From assembly GCA_026388415.1 (NCBI GenBank), contig JAPLJV010000015.1, forward strand, positions 1-45,343: 45,343 nt of DNA, read 5' to 3'. Position numbers and translations under genes: made by a program. Shown piece by piece: positions 1 to 9,184 of the stretch. The stretch's first letter is position 1. Every line of letters begins with the position of its first letter. The DNA comes from Deltaproteobacteria bacterium (lineage in GTDB: Bacteria; Desulfobacterota; Syntrophia; Syntrophales; JACQWR01). The notes under the pieces were generated by a model. The model had not been told where the DNA came from. It did no database searches and saw only the letters and a list, made by a program, of their open reading frames with translations.

Positions 1-1
1 G

Positions 2-133
2 GTGTTCCATAGCCTGAATGCAGTTGAAGATGAACTTGTCACTTCCCTGGCGACTTTGGAAAAGGATAATCATACAGTGGCAGGGCTAACCGGTTTCGAA
101 TGGATCGTTAGTATATCTATGAATGCAAATTAG
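2..133 (+). CDS. 3' end of an unidentified protein (partial)
   Basis: An open frame enters from the left edge and runs 43 codons to a TAG. The translated tail (…AGLTGFEWIVSISMNAN) is not recognised. It may be the C-terminus of a gene that starts outside the window, or a chance open frame. The last bases overlap the end of a small minus-strand frame, so only one of the two may be real. Confidence 0.25.
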   Translation: MFHSLNAVEDELVTSLATLEKDNHTVAGLTGFEWIVSISMNAN

Positions 134-198
134 TATAAAAAAGCATGCAGAAGAAGGAATCCCGCCAGTATACCCAACCAAAGAATCGCGTAACCCAT
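130..198 (-). CDS. candidate 22-residue single-span membrane peptide
   Basis: A 22-codon ATG frame encodes an almost wholly hydrophobic peptide (MGYAILWLGILAGFLLLHAF plus LY), long enough for one membrane helix. A strong Shine-Dalgarno sequence (AGGAGGG) lies about 4 bases before the ATG, which is the main reason to take it seriously. No family is recognised. Small one-helix peptides often regulate membrane complexes, but nothing here shows a partner. It lies 143 bp downstream of the CHAT gene on the same strand. Confidence 0.35.
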   Translation of the reverse strand: MGYAILWLGILAGFLLLHAFLY

Positions 199-341
199 AA
201 ACCCTCCTATTTGCTGTTCATTGATCTTAAATTCGGCAATATGGCCTATATTGTTAGCATATCGGCAGATTAAAAACTAGGAGGTTCCACGTAATAAAAA
301 ACTGTTTTTGCTACTCGTAGCAGCAATACGCTTAGAGGCGC

Positions 342-3300
342 CTACTCCGCCTCGCCGAGGAAAACAAAAGCGCCCCAATAGTAGGGATTATCATAACCGT
401 AACGGGCCTTAACCACTTCCCGCTGTTTGAGGGCCGCATGGCGAAGGGCCTCGGCGCGGTTCACTTTGCCTGATTGCAGGTTCTCGTAGAAAGAAACCAT
501 CAGTTCCTTTGTCTCCCTGTCGGGAACCTCCCAGAGACTCATGACCAGGCTCTTCGCGCCTGCCTGGGTGAAGGCCCTTCTCAGCCCATAGACCCCCTCA
601 CCGTTTTTCACGTCCCCCACCCCCGTCTCACAGGCCGAAAGTACCACCATATCGGTCCCGCGGAGATTCAGGCCGAGAATCTTCTCGCCCGTCAGGACAC
701 CATCCATGGTACCTTCCTGAGCAAGGGAACGGTTTGCCCCCGCCAGCGCGAGGCCGGCACGGAGGAAGGGGTTTTCGATGCTAACAGGCTTCTTGGAAGG
801 GAGTTTATCCTTTCCAATGATGTTAATACCCCGGCTCTTCTCATCCATAAGGGAAGACCAGTCCTGATCGGAGAGGAAGAAACCATGGGTGGCCAGGTGC
901 AGGATTCGAGGGCTTTCCTTTCGCAGCAGGACTGACTCCCGCGCCGTTTCTCCAGTATATGTATCGGAATCGGAGCGGCCCATAATGGCAGCGATGGCCT
1001 CCACTTCTTCCTTTGTCCCCGGCAGTCGTGAAAAGGTGAGCCCCTGCATCTGACGAGACCTGGTTACGGGCTTTTCTTTTTCTCCATCTGTTTGTTTAGC
1101 TGCCAGGTTAAAATCCGGGTCGCCTATCAAGAGAGCCTTCCGTCCTTTTTCCTTGATCATGCCGTAACCGGCAATATCCCGCCCCGCGGAGACGTAGTGA
1201 AAAGTATGCGTCTCAATGAGATAGCGACCTTTATCATCCCGCAGAACCTCAAAGGGGATGAGGTTGAGGCTGCCGTCAGGAGAAAGAAAGATTTGTCTTG
1301 ATTCACCGACGCCTAAATGTAACGGGGCGAAGATCAGCCGGTAGAGATCGTTGCTCTGTTTCGCCAGGACATCGGACAGGGTTTTACTGTTCCCCAGGGA
1401 TTTCTTGAAAGCTGCCGTCTGCTGGTCGATGTTGTCAGCATCTCCAAGATCAACAAGCGAGACATCGGGATTTTTTCCGGAAGAAAGGACAAACGCGAGG
1501 TAACGAGATGAGCCCCACTCGCCTTTTTTGAAATCAACACCCTTGATCCGGGCCATTTCGATGAGAATCGCACCTTGTGGGAGAGCAGAAGCAACGGCGG
1601 AAGTTGTGGCTATTCTCGTCTTTCTGTGTTGTGCAAAGGCCTGACTCAGGCGGCTGAGTTGCCCCTCTAAGGTTTCCTTTTGGGCAGTTAGTTCAACAAT
1701 GCGTTTCTGATAGGCTTCCGGGCCTTCCTTCCCCTGACCTCCCAAGACAAGCATTGCCAGTTCCTGTCGGATTAAGATCAGATTCGCAAAGATTTCTTGT
1801 GCCTGGGGATTGTCGCCAACAGAAAGAACCTCCTTTATCCGCTTCTGGGCTTCAAGAAGGATACCCTTCCGGGCGAGCCAAACATCCAGGGCGTTCCTTA
1901 TGGCTTTTGGATCGTCCGGAAAGCGCTGCCATATCAGGCTAAGATAAGCGAAAAAGTCGTATTCCCGGGTTGCCAGAAATTGAGTTTGCAGGGACTCCGA
2001 GGCAAAGCCGAGGACCTGCTCAATCTGCTTGCGGTCGCTTTCCTGAACACGTTCCATTAGGGTAAGGGACTCACCACTCCGTCCCTGAGCAGCGTAGAGC
2101 AAGGCCAGATTCCTCAGGGCAGTTGCGGTGTGGGGATGCTCATGGCCCAGGGTCTTCTCAGCGATCGCCAGGGAGCGACTATAGAGGGGTTCAGCTTTGT
2201 CGTAGGAACCCATGGTTTTGTAGAACACGGCCAGGTTGTTCAGGGAATTGGCGGTGTCAGGATGCTCTGGCCCCAAGACTTTCTCCCTGACCACCAGAGA
2301 GCGCCTCAAGAGGGGTTCCGTCCTGTCGTAGTCACCCATTTTATAATATAGCGAGGACAGATTGATCAGGGCGTAGACGGTGTTGGGATGTTCCGGCCCC
2401 AAGGTTTTCTCCCAAATCGCCAAGGCCCGCTTTAATAGGGGCTCAGCTTTGTCGTAGGTCCCCATGGTTACATAGAGTGCGGCCAGATTCGTCAAGGTAG
2501 TTGCGGTGTTGCGATGCTCCGGCCCCAAGACTTTCTCCCTGATCGACAGAGAGCGCCTGTATAGGAGCTCCGCCTTGTCATAGGCGCCCATTTTGTGATA
2601 CATTAAGGCCAGATCGTTCAGGGTATAGGCGGTATCGGGATGCTCCGGCCCCAAGACTTTCTCCCTGACCGACAGAGAGCGCCGGTAGAGGGGTTCAGCC
2701 TTGTCGTAGGAACCCATGGTGCCATAGAGTCCGGCTATGTTGTTCAGGGTAAGGACGGTATCGGGATGCTCCGGCCCCAAGACTTTCTCCCTGATCACCA
2801 GAGAGCGCCTGTATAGGGGTTCCGCCTTGTCATAGGCGCCCATGTGAGAATATATTAAGGCCAGGCTGTTCATGGTATAGGCAGTTTCGGGGTGCTCCGG
2901 CCCCAAGATTTTCTCCCTGACCGACAGAGAGCGCCGGTAGAGGGGTTCAGCCTTGTCGTAGGCCCCCATGGTGTCATAGAGTCCGGCCAGGTTGTTCAGG
3001 GAAACGGCGGTATCGGGATGCTCCGGTCCCAAGGTTTTTTCGCTGATTGCCAGGGAGCGCCTGAAGAGGGGCTCCGCCTTGTCATAGGCCTCCATACTGT
3101 AATAGAGTCCAGCCAAGTTGTTTAGGGAGTCGGAGGTGTCGGGATGCTCCGGCCCCAGGACTTTCTCCCTGATCGTTAAGGCCCGCTTGTATAGGGGCTC
3201 CGCTCTGTCGTAGGCCCCTATTTCTCGGTAGATCGCTGCCAGGTTGTTCAAGGCATACGCGGTGTGTGGATGCTCCGGCCCGAGGACTTTCTCATAGATC

Positions 3301-4436
3301 GTAAGTGCCCGCTTGTAGAGAGGTTCTGCCTCTGCAGAATAGCCAGTAGAGTGGAAGAGTACGGCTAAATTATTCAGGGAACTGGCGGTATCGGGATGCT
3401 CCGACCCCAAGGTCTTCTCTCTGATCGCCAGAGAGCGCCTGTATAGGGGCTCCACCTTGTCGTAGGCTCCCATTTTTTGGTAGAGCTTTGCCATGTTGTC
3501 CAAGGCAGTCGCGGTGTTGGGATGCTCCGGCCCCAGGATTTTCTCACTGATCGCCAGTGCCCGTTTATAGAGAGGTTCGGCTTCAGCGTAGCGGCCTTGG
3601 GAGTTATAAAGCACCGCCAGATTATCGATACCTGTGGCTACGATGGAATGCTCAGCGCCAAATACTTTTTCGCATATCGCGAGCGCTTGTTGAGCAATAG
3701 GCAAGGCTTCGGCGTACTTGCCTTGCTGGTACAAGTCGAGTACTTGTTGGTTCAGCCTGATCACCTTCAGCCACTGCTGGCCTTGATCGGCAAACCAGGC
3801 CCGGACCTGGTTCGATGCCTCTACTTGCCAACCGCGTCGGATGAAAAGGTCGAAATCGCCAAGAGGGCCGGCGGTGAGATCATCTTCGCTTTCCAGCAGC
3901 GGAATGGTTTTGTCATACCACTGCCGGGCGGTCGCCAAGTCGCCCTGTAAAAAATAGGTGTGGCCGAGATTGATATTTGTAGCCATGATATCAGGAGCAA
4001 GCGCATGACTCCGTTCGCAAGCTGTCCGCGCTTGGCCCCATTCGCCAGCGGAAATACTGTGCCAACAGAGTGAATTGCGGGCCCTTATATTGTCAGGCGC
4101 CAACTCAACAGCTTTTCGGTCATCGGCCAGCCCAAGCGCAGGTTGCCCCAGCTCACTTTGCGCACCCGACCGTCCGAGGAGTGCTTCCACATCATCTGGC
4201 TGAATGGCAAGCAATTGGGTCCAGATATTGATGGCCTGGGTCCAGTCCTTGGCTACTTCGGCTGCCCTGCCGGCCTTGCTCAATTCTTCAACACTGAGGT
4301 TGGTTTTGTTAGCTTGTTTGGCGAGCGATGGCTGGGGCGTATCCTCCGCCAGCAGCAGCGGGGTGGCAACGGCGATCAGTAACAGGCAGAGGAGCTCGGA
4401 GGCGATACGGTGGGTTTTCATATGGGGTTCACTCAT
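342..4436 (-). CDS. exported TPR-CHAT domain protein (caspase-like protease fold)
   Basis: This 1364-residue protein probably acts outside the cytoplasm: residues 6-30 form a signal-peptide-like stretch (MKTHRIASELLCLLLIAVAT). An N-terminal TPR segment (about 45-180) is followed by 13 tandem 42-residue kinesin-light-chain type TPR units (about 245-790) with core EKVLGPEHPDTA. After a helical linker comes a C-terminal CHAT domain with the caspase-like dyad His1184 (LATHGFF) and Cys1269 (LSACETG) and the usual terminal NPYYWGAFVFLG. CHAT proteins are clan CD cysteine peptidases or signalling scaffolds; the substrate is unknown. The ATG at 4436 has AGGATA just upstream; Met6 at 4421 is the alternative start. 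It follows three same-strand genes (membrane TPR, alarmone hydrolase, secreted TPR), which suggests a shared pathway. The domain call is firm, the role is not. Confidence 0.9.
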   Translation of the reverse strand: MSEPHMKTHRIASELLCLLLIAVATPLLLAEDTPQPSLAKQANKTNLSVEELSKAGRAAEVAKDWTQAINIWTQLLAIQPDDVEALLGRSGAQSELGQPALGLADDRKAVELAPDNIRARNSLCWHSISAGEWGQARTACERSHALAPDIMATNINLGHTYFLQGDLATARQWYDKTIPLLESEDDLTAGPLGDFDLFIRRGWQVEASNQVRAWFADQGQQWLKVIRLNQQVLDLYQQGKYAEALPIAQQALAICEKVFGAEHSIVATGIDNLAVLYNSQGRYAEAEPLYKRALAISEKILGPEHPNTATALDNMAKLYQKMGAYDKVEPLYRRSLAIREKTLGSEHPDTASSLNNLAVLFHSTGYSAEAEPLYKRALTIYEKVLGPEHPHTAYALNNLAAIYREIGAYDRAEPLYKRALTIREKVLGPEHPDTSDSLNNLAGLYYSMEAYDKAEPLFRRSLAISEKTLGPEHPDTAVSLNNLAGLYDTMGAYDKAEPLYRRSLSVREKILGPEHPETAYTMNSLALIYSHMGAYDKAEPLYRRSLVIREKVLGPEHPDTVLTLNNIAGLYGTMGSYDKAEPLYRRSLSVREKVLGPEHPDTAYTLNDLALMYHKMGAYDKAELLYRRSLSIREKVLGPEHRNTATTLTNLAALYVTMGTYDKAEPLLKRALAIWEKTLGPEHPNTVYALINLSSLYYKMGDYDRTEPLLRRSLVVREKVLGPEHPDTANSLNNLAVFYKTMGSYDKAEPLYSRSLAIAEKTLGHEHPHTATALRNLALLYAAQGRSGESLTLMERVQESDRKQIEQVLGFASESLQTQFLATREYDFFAYLSLIWQRFPDDPKAIRNALDVWLARKGILLEAQKRIKEVLSVGDNPQAQEIFANLILIRQELAMLVLGGQGKEGPEAYQKRIVELTAQKETLEGQLSRLSQAFAQHRKTRIATTSAVASALPQGAILIEMARIKGVDFKKGEWGSSRYLAFVLSSGKNPDVSLVDLGDADNIDQQTAAFKKSLGNSKTLSDVLAKQSNDLYRLIFAPLHLGVGESRQIFLSPDGSLNLIPFEVLRDDKGRYLIETHTFHYVSAGRDIAGYGMIKEKGRKALLIGDPDFNLAAKQTDGEKEKPVTRSRQMQGLTFSRLPGTKEEVEAIAAIMGRSDSDTYTGETARESVLLRKESPRILHLATHGFFLSDQDWSSLMDEKSRGINIIGKDKLPSKKPVSIENPFLRAGLALAGANRSLAQEGTMDGVLTGEKILGLNLRGTDMVVLSACETGVGDVKNGEGVYGLRRAFTQAGAKSLVMSLWEVPDRETKELMVSFYENLQSGKVNRAEALRHAALKQREVVKARYGYDNPYYWGAFVFLGEAE
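2090..3730 (-). repeat. 13 tandem 126-bp coding repeats (TPR array)
   Basis: Within the CHAT gene the codons for the Glu-His of each TPR unit recur every 126 bp, from about 2134 to 3646, giving 13 units. Neighbouring units are highly similar at DNA level, notably the motif ggatgctccggcccca. The array therefore probably expands and contracts by recombination. It is coding sequence and not a CRISPR or noncoding satellite. Confidence 0.85.
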
Positions 4437-4531
4437 TATCCTGGCAAAGCCTTACATCGGAATAAGAACCCATTAATTTTAACAATAATTTCTTTTTTCG
4501 TGGCGCAGTATAATAAAAACTATCTTGTATG

Positions 4532-5098
4532 TCAATGGAACACCTCTCTTTTGGCTTGGCTCTTCTTTGCATTTTCGGAGAATAATATTTGCCCAAGGTA
4601 ATTGGCAGCCCACTGGTGTGCTTCTTTGTCAACGGGAACCGTGTCTATAATCTTCTGCAGGCATTTCCGGGCCGAGTCATGGTACCCATATGCTTCGTGA
4701 TAGATCTGCGCCTTTAGAAATAAGGCCTCCGGATGATCAGGGGCTTTTTTGAGAAGCTCGTTTATAATCTGCAGGGCTTCCTCAAAGCGTCCCTTCATCT
4801 TGCTGAATCTGATCTTGTCCAATTCGCATTTCGCCGGTTCAGCGACGCTCAAAGGTTTGTGACGCCCCCCATAGAACACCCTCCCAAATGCATTACTGAA
4901 CTTGTTGAGTGCAAACATAGCGATAATAGCCATTACAACAGGAGCGATGATCAGCAAAGGGATGGGGACAGCGATAGTACCGGATTGTAGAAAAACAACT
5001 ATAGCGATGACCAGAAAAGCACCGAAACAAACCCCATAAATCATCAGGAAGCGAATTATCTCTGTTCTATAGTCATCTATTATTCTTTTGAAACCCAT
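4532..5098 (-). CDS. membrane-anchored TPR protein
   Basis: This 188-residue protein has two predicted membrane helices near the N-terminus (about 17-37 and 43-64). A cytoplasmic or periplasmic tail follows, carrying about two TPR-like helix pairs (about 95-175, e.g. RFEEALQIINELLKKAPDHP). TPRs bind partner proteins and no catalytic motif is seen. It lies 95 bp upstream of the TPR-CHAT gene on the same strand and 158 bp after the alarmone-hydrolase gene, so it may be part of the same transcription unit and anchor a complex at the membrane; that link is inference from position. Confidence 0.65.
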   Translation of the reverse strand: MGFKRIIDDYRTEIIRFLMIYGVCFGAFLVIAIVVFLQSGTIAVPIPLLIIAPVVMAIIAMFALNKFSNAFGRVFYGGRHKPLSVAEPAKCELDKIRFSKMKGRFEEALQIINELLKKAPDHPEALFLKAQIYHEAYGYHDSARKCLQKIIDTVPVDKEAHQWAANYLGQILFSENAKKSQAKREVFH

Positions 5099-5256
5099 TT
5101 ATGATCTGCCTGCGATACTGGTACCAAATTTAAATTAGAATTTGCTATTTTTTGGTGATTATCGTTCAGACTTTTTTGCGCCTTCATCCCCCTTCCTGGC
5201 CTCGGGCGGCTGCGATTTCATTTGCTTTATGCTTTTAAGTGCTTAAAGAGGAATGC

Positions 5257-5829
5257 TTAAACGTTTTGGTTCGGTGGTGTATCCCCGCGCTGCCGGAGTT
5301 CCCGCAAACCAGTTTCATACACCTCATCGAAGCGCCTTTCGATCCACTTGTTGACCCCCCGACAGCCCGCTACGACGGCAAATGCCCAGACGAAGTATTC
5401 CCGCTGGCGGTCAACATCCCAGCCGACCGGGGGACTCAAGCATATTGAGCGGAGGTTGCTGATCTTATCGGCGATCTTGATCAGCTTGGCGTACCCCGAC
5501 TTAGAACCAGAGTTCTCCACCTGCAGTTGCTTGCGCCTAAGCTTTGGCAGAAGCTTATTGTCAGTAAGTTCCACCACCAAAGCAGCGACCTCGCTGCCAA
5601 ATTCCTGCTCTAATTCCTCACGCGTTGTTACCGTGTCCTCAATTGTGTCATGAAGCAAGGCTGCTATGAGCGCGGTTGTAGCTTCCCCTTCAGTAGCCTC
5701 GGCCACCAAAAACGCTACCTCAGTCAGGTGATTGATATAAGGTTCTGATCCGGCGCCCTTGCGACGTTGATCCCGATGTTTCCTTGCTGCAAAGTCAAGT
5801 GCCTTAATGACGTTTATTATCATTCTCAT
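5257..5829 (-). CDS. small alarmone hydrolase (MESH1/SpoT-type HD domain)
   Basis: This 190-residue stand-alone HD-domain protein matches the layout of MESH1/SAH enzymes, which remove the 3'-pyrophosphate of (p)ppGpp with Mn2+. Expected metal ligands are visible: His34 (YINHL), His60-Asp61 (LLHDTIED) and Asp121 (KIADKISN). Glu64-Asp65 match the hydrolase ED pair. There is no synthetase, TGS or ACT domain, so it is hydrolase only. The ATG is 12 bp after the upstream TPR gene, suggesting co-transcription. Family placement is good. Actual substrate (ppGpp, NADPH or another nucleotide) cannot be read from the sequence. Confidence 0.8.
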   Translation of the reverse strand: MRMIINVIKALDFAARKHRDQRRKGAGSEPYINHLTEVAFLVAEATEGEATTALIAALLHDTIEDTVTTREELEQEFGSEVAALVVELTDNKLLPKLRRKQLQVENSGSKSGYAKLIKIADKISNLRSICLSPPVGWDVDRQREYFVWAFAVVAGCRGVNKWIERRFDEVYETGLRELRQRGDTPPNQNV

Positions 5830-5841
5830 CGGTTAGCATAT

Positions 5842-7275
5842 TTATTTTTTGACAGCCTTTTGGGCTTGCACATCACGGAATTGGGCAGCTTTCTTCAAGT
5901 CGCTTGCAGATTCATCAGCTTTACCGATCTGCTTATAGCTGAGCGACCGCTGATAATAGGCACCGGCGTTATCCGCTTCAAATTCAATAACTTTAGAGAA
6001 ATCTCGGATGGCCCCTTCGTGATCTTTTAACTGATTACAGACAAGCCCGCGTAGATATAGAGCCGTTACAGGAGAAAATAGAGGTGTTACAGGATCTTTG
6101 TTCAAATCCAGCGCTTTGTTCATATCGCGGAGTGCGTCGTCATATTTTTTCCGCAAAAAATATGCGTATCCCCGGCTATGATATACATTCGGGTTTGCCG
6201 GAGTTATCTCGATTGTCTTCTGGTAATCTTTAAATGCCTCTTCATAGCTCCCGATATTTCGGTAAGCATCGCCTCGATGAAGATATGCATAGGCATTATT
6301 GGGGTTCAATTCTATTGCTTTATTACCATCTTCAATAGCATTAACGCTTTTCTTCATATAAAGATATATCAACGATCGCACTTCGTATGCCCTTGAATAA
6401 TCAGGCTTAAGCTCAATAGCCCGGTTGATGTCGGCCAATGCTTTATCGTATTGTCTCATTCCCCATAACGTAGTCGAACGGTTCGCAAGTGCAGCAGGAA
6501 AGTTGGGCTTTAAATCGAGAGCACGATTATTATCCTTCAATGCAGATGGATAATCGCCAATCCTGTGATAAGCCCACCCGCGCGCGCTGTATGCAGTAGC
6601 ATGCCTGGGATCTGCATCAATGGCCTTATTATAGAAACTGATGGCATCTCTATATTTTCCGGATTCCGCTAAAGCATAACCTTCCCTGAACCAGTCAACG
6701 GCATCGAGTTGCTGCACGGCCGCCATGTAGTCCTTCTTTTCTTGTATCTGCTGCCCCCCTTTCGATAACTTCAATTCCTCCCGGAGCCTCTCAAGTCCTA
6801 TAAGCAGCTCTTCCGTCCGTTTTTTAACCTCCTCCAGTTCGCTAAGTCCTTGTTTATCCTTCCGAAGCTCATCAACGGCCTTGGCCACCTGGCTGGGGTC
6901 AGTGGTGATTTTGGCTATGATGTAGAAAGTCTTACCATCCCAGTTTTCTTTCAGGACCTCCGTTTTCACAATACCCGCCGTTATGGCGTTTACTTGATCC
7001 CGAGATATCTGATAATTTTTTACCTCTGTTTGGCTTACCAAGTAAGACCCTAATTCCTCTAATAGTAGCCTTTTCACCTGTTCAAGAGCGATGGTCCGAC
7101 AGGAAATCTTACTGTCTGATTCAGAGGCTTGATAGGTATAGTCACGCTGGTACGTCACGTCAGATGCCATTACACTATTTACGCGACCCCAAATTAGAGG
7201 AAATGATAAAATATAAATAACCACGGCCCATTTTACGTTAGATGCTATTTTACGAGATGTCATATTGACCTCCAT
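5842..7275 (-). CDS. exported TPR-repeat protein
   Basis: This 477-residue protein has an N-terminal signal or anchor segment (about 15-38, ending VNSVMASD). A domain of about 100 residues follows (40-140) with no family recognised, then a predicted coiled coil (about 140-185) rich in Glu/Lys. About eight consecutive 34-residue TPRs (about 190-470) end the protein, e.g. YRDAISFYNKAIDADPRHA. TPR arrays are protein-binding scaffolds. It heads the same-strand run that continues with the alarmone hydrolase, membrane TPR and TPR-CHAT genes. Met5 (MTSRKIAS) is an alternative start. No enzymatic function is suggested. Confidence 0.75.
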   Translation of the reverse strand: MEVNMTSRKIASNVKWAVVIYILSFPLIWGRVNSVMASDVTYQRDYTYQASESDSKISCRTIALEQVKRLLLEELGSYLVSQTEVKNYQISRDQVNAITAGIVKTEVLKENWDGKTFYIIAKITTDPSQVAKAVDELRKDKQGLSELEEVKKRTEELLIGLERLREELKLSKGGQQIQEKKDYMAAVQQLDAVDWFREGYALAESGKYRDAISFYNKAIDADPRHATAYSARGWAYHRIGDYPSALKDNNRALDLKPNFPAALANRSTTLWGMRQYDKALADINRAIELKPDYSRAYEVRSLIYLYMKKSVNAIEDGNKAIELNPNNAYAYLHRGDAYRNIGSYEEAFKDYQKTIEITPANPNVYHSRGYAYFLRKKYDDALRDMNKALDLNKDPVTPLFSPVTALYLRGLVCNQLKDHEGAIRDFSKVIEFEADNAGAYYQRSLSYKQIGKADESASDLKKAAQFRDVQAQKAVKK

Positions 7276-7525
7276 TTTGCTACCTAAAAAAGGAGAAGCC
7301 CATGAAATATTTTCATTGATAACAACTTGAAATCATGCATTTTATCCAAGGTTGACGTTTGTTGATTTCAGGAGGGGAACATACCATCTTCCGCCAAAAA
7401 AATCACGCTTAAAAATCTGGTCCATAATTCACCACCTAATTTTGTAAGGCTGTAATATCCGCTTTTTGGCGGCGATTCGCAGCCTTGTCGCTCATCACTC
7501 GTTTAATAATCCGGTATAATCCGGG
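7276..7525. other. noncoding gap with a diverged repeat copy
   Basis: No gene is supported here. The stretch 7315-7435 resembles, with many differences, the stretch 12608-12722: both begin with an ATTGATAAC…TTGAAATC core, continue with a GTTGACG/GATGACG segment and a TTTCAGGA/GTTCAGGA segment, and end near ATCTGGT. It looks like an old dispersed repeat whose origin is not recognised. It may also contain the promoter of the TPR gene that starts at 7275. Confidence 0.4.
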
Positions 7526-7591
7526 GACATCCATAATACTAATTATCAGCGATTCAATATGATTAAATAGTATCATGGATGTCCCAGGAAT
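7526..7591. repeat. inverted repeat element with GGGACATCCAT termini
   Basis: The left end reads GGGACATCCATAATACTA and the right end is its near-perfect reverse complement (TAGTATCATGGATGTCCC), with about 26 bp between. The same GGGGACATCCAT word opens an element near 44147. The size and structure fit a short hairpin-forming repeat, possibly a non-autonomous element mobilised by a REP-associated (Y1) transposase; that origin is inference. Confidence 0.6.
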
Positions 7592-7665
7592 ATTGAGTAG
7601 TGTGGTTTCTCACGATACCGCAGGTTGGCATTTATTTCCTCCGTTTCGCTAATCCAACCCAACGG

Positions 7666-7803
7666 TCATACTTCGTATTTCTTGCGGCGGGAAGCAAGAA
7701 AACCAGTAAGGTGTCCCCATATTTTCCCCCATATTTTCCCAAAATCCGCTGCCAGATGTTGCAACCGGACATGCCCGAAACCGGTAATGTCAACCGCAAG
7801 CAT
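7666..7803 (-). pseudogene. 5' remnant of a gene after enolase, possibly HAD/soluble P-type-ATPase-like
   Basis: A 45-codon frame starts with ATG 32 bp after the enolase stop and has a good ribosome site (TTGGAGG). Its first 20 residues (MLAVDITGFGHVRLQHLA) resemble the start of soluble P-type-ATPase-like HAD phosphatases (COG4087), where an NGT/DGT catalytic loop would follow. Instead the frame breaks into low-complexity sequence (GKIWGKIWG) near a GGGGACACC word and stops. I read it as the surviving 5' end of a gene truncated by a repeat insertion. The family match is from memory and tentative. Confidence 0.35.
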
Positions 7804-7835
7804 TGTTGTTTCCTCCAACACAAAAAACTGCCAAC

Positions 7836-9149
<1,314 letters not shown>

Positions 9150-9184
9150 TTACAATTGCCATAATATAACCACAATACGTTTCC

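Noticed and set aside
2090-3730. Regular repeats suggestive of a CRISPR array
   Set aside because: Period of 126 bp with no variable spacers, and the units translate to TPR motifs in the CHAT gene.
7632-7823. 63-codon minus frame overlapping the post-enolase region
   Set aside because: It is in a different frame from the well-placed start at 7803 and has no ribosome site or family.
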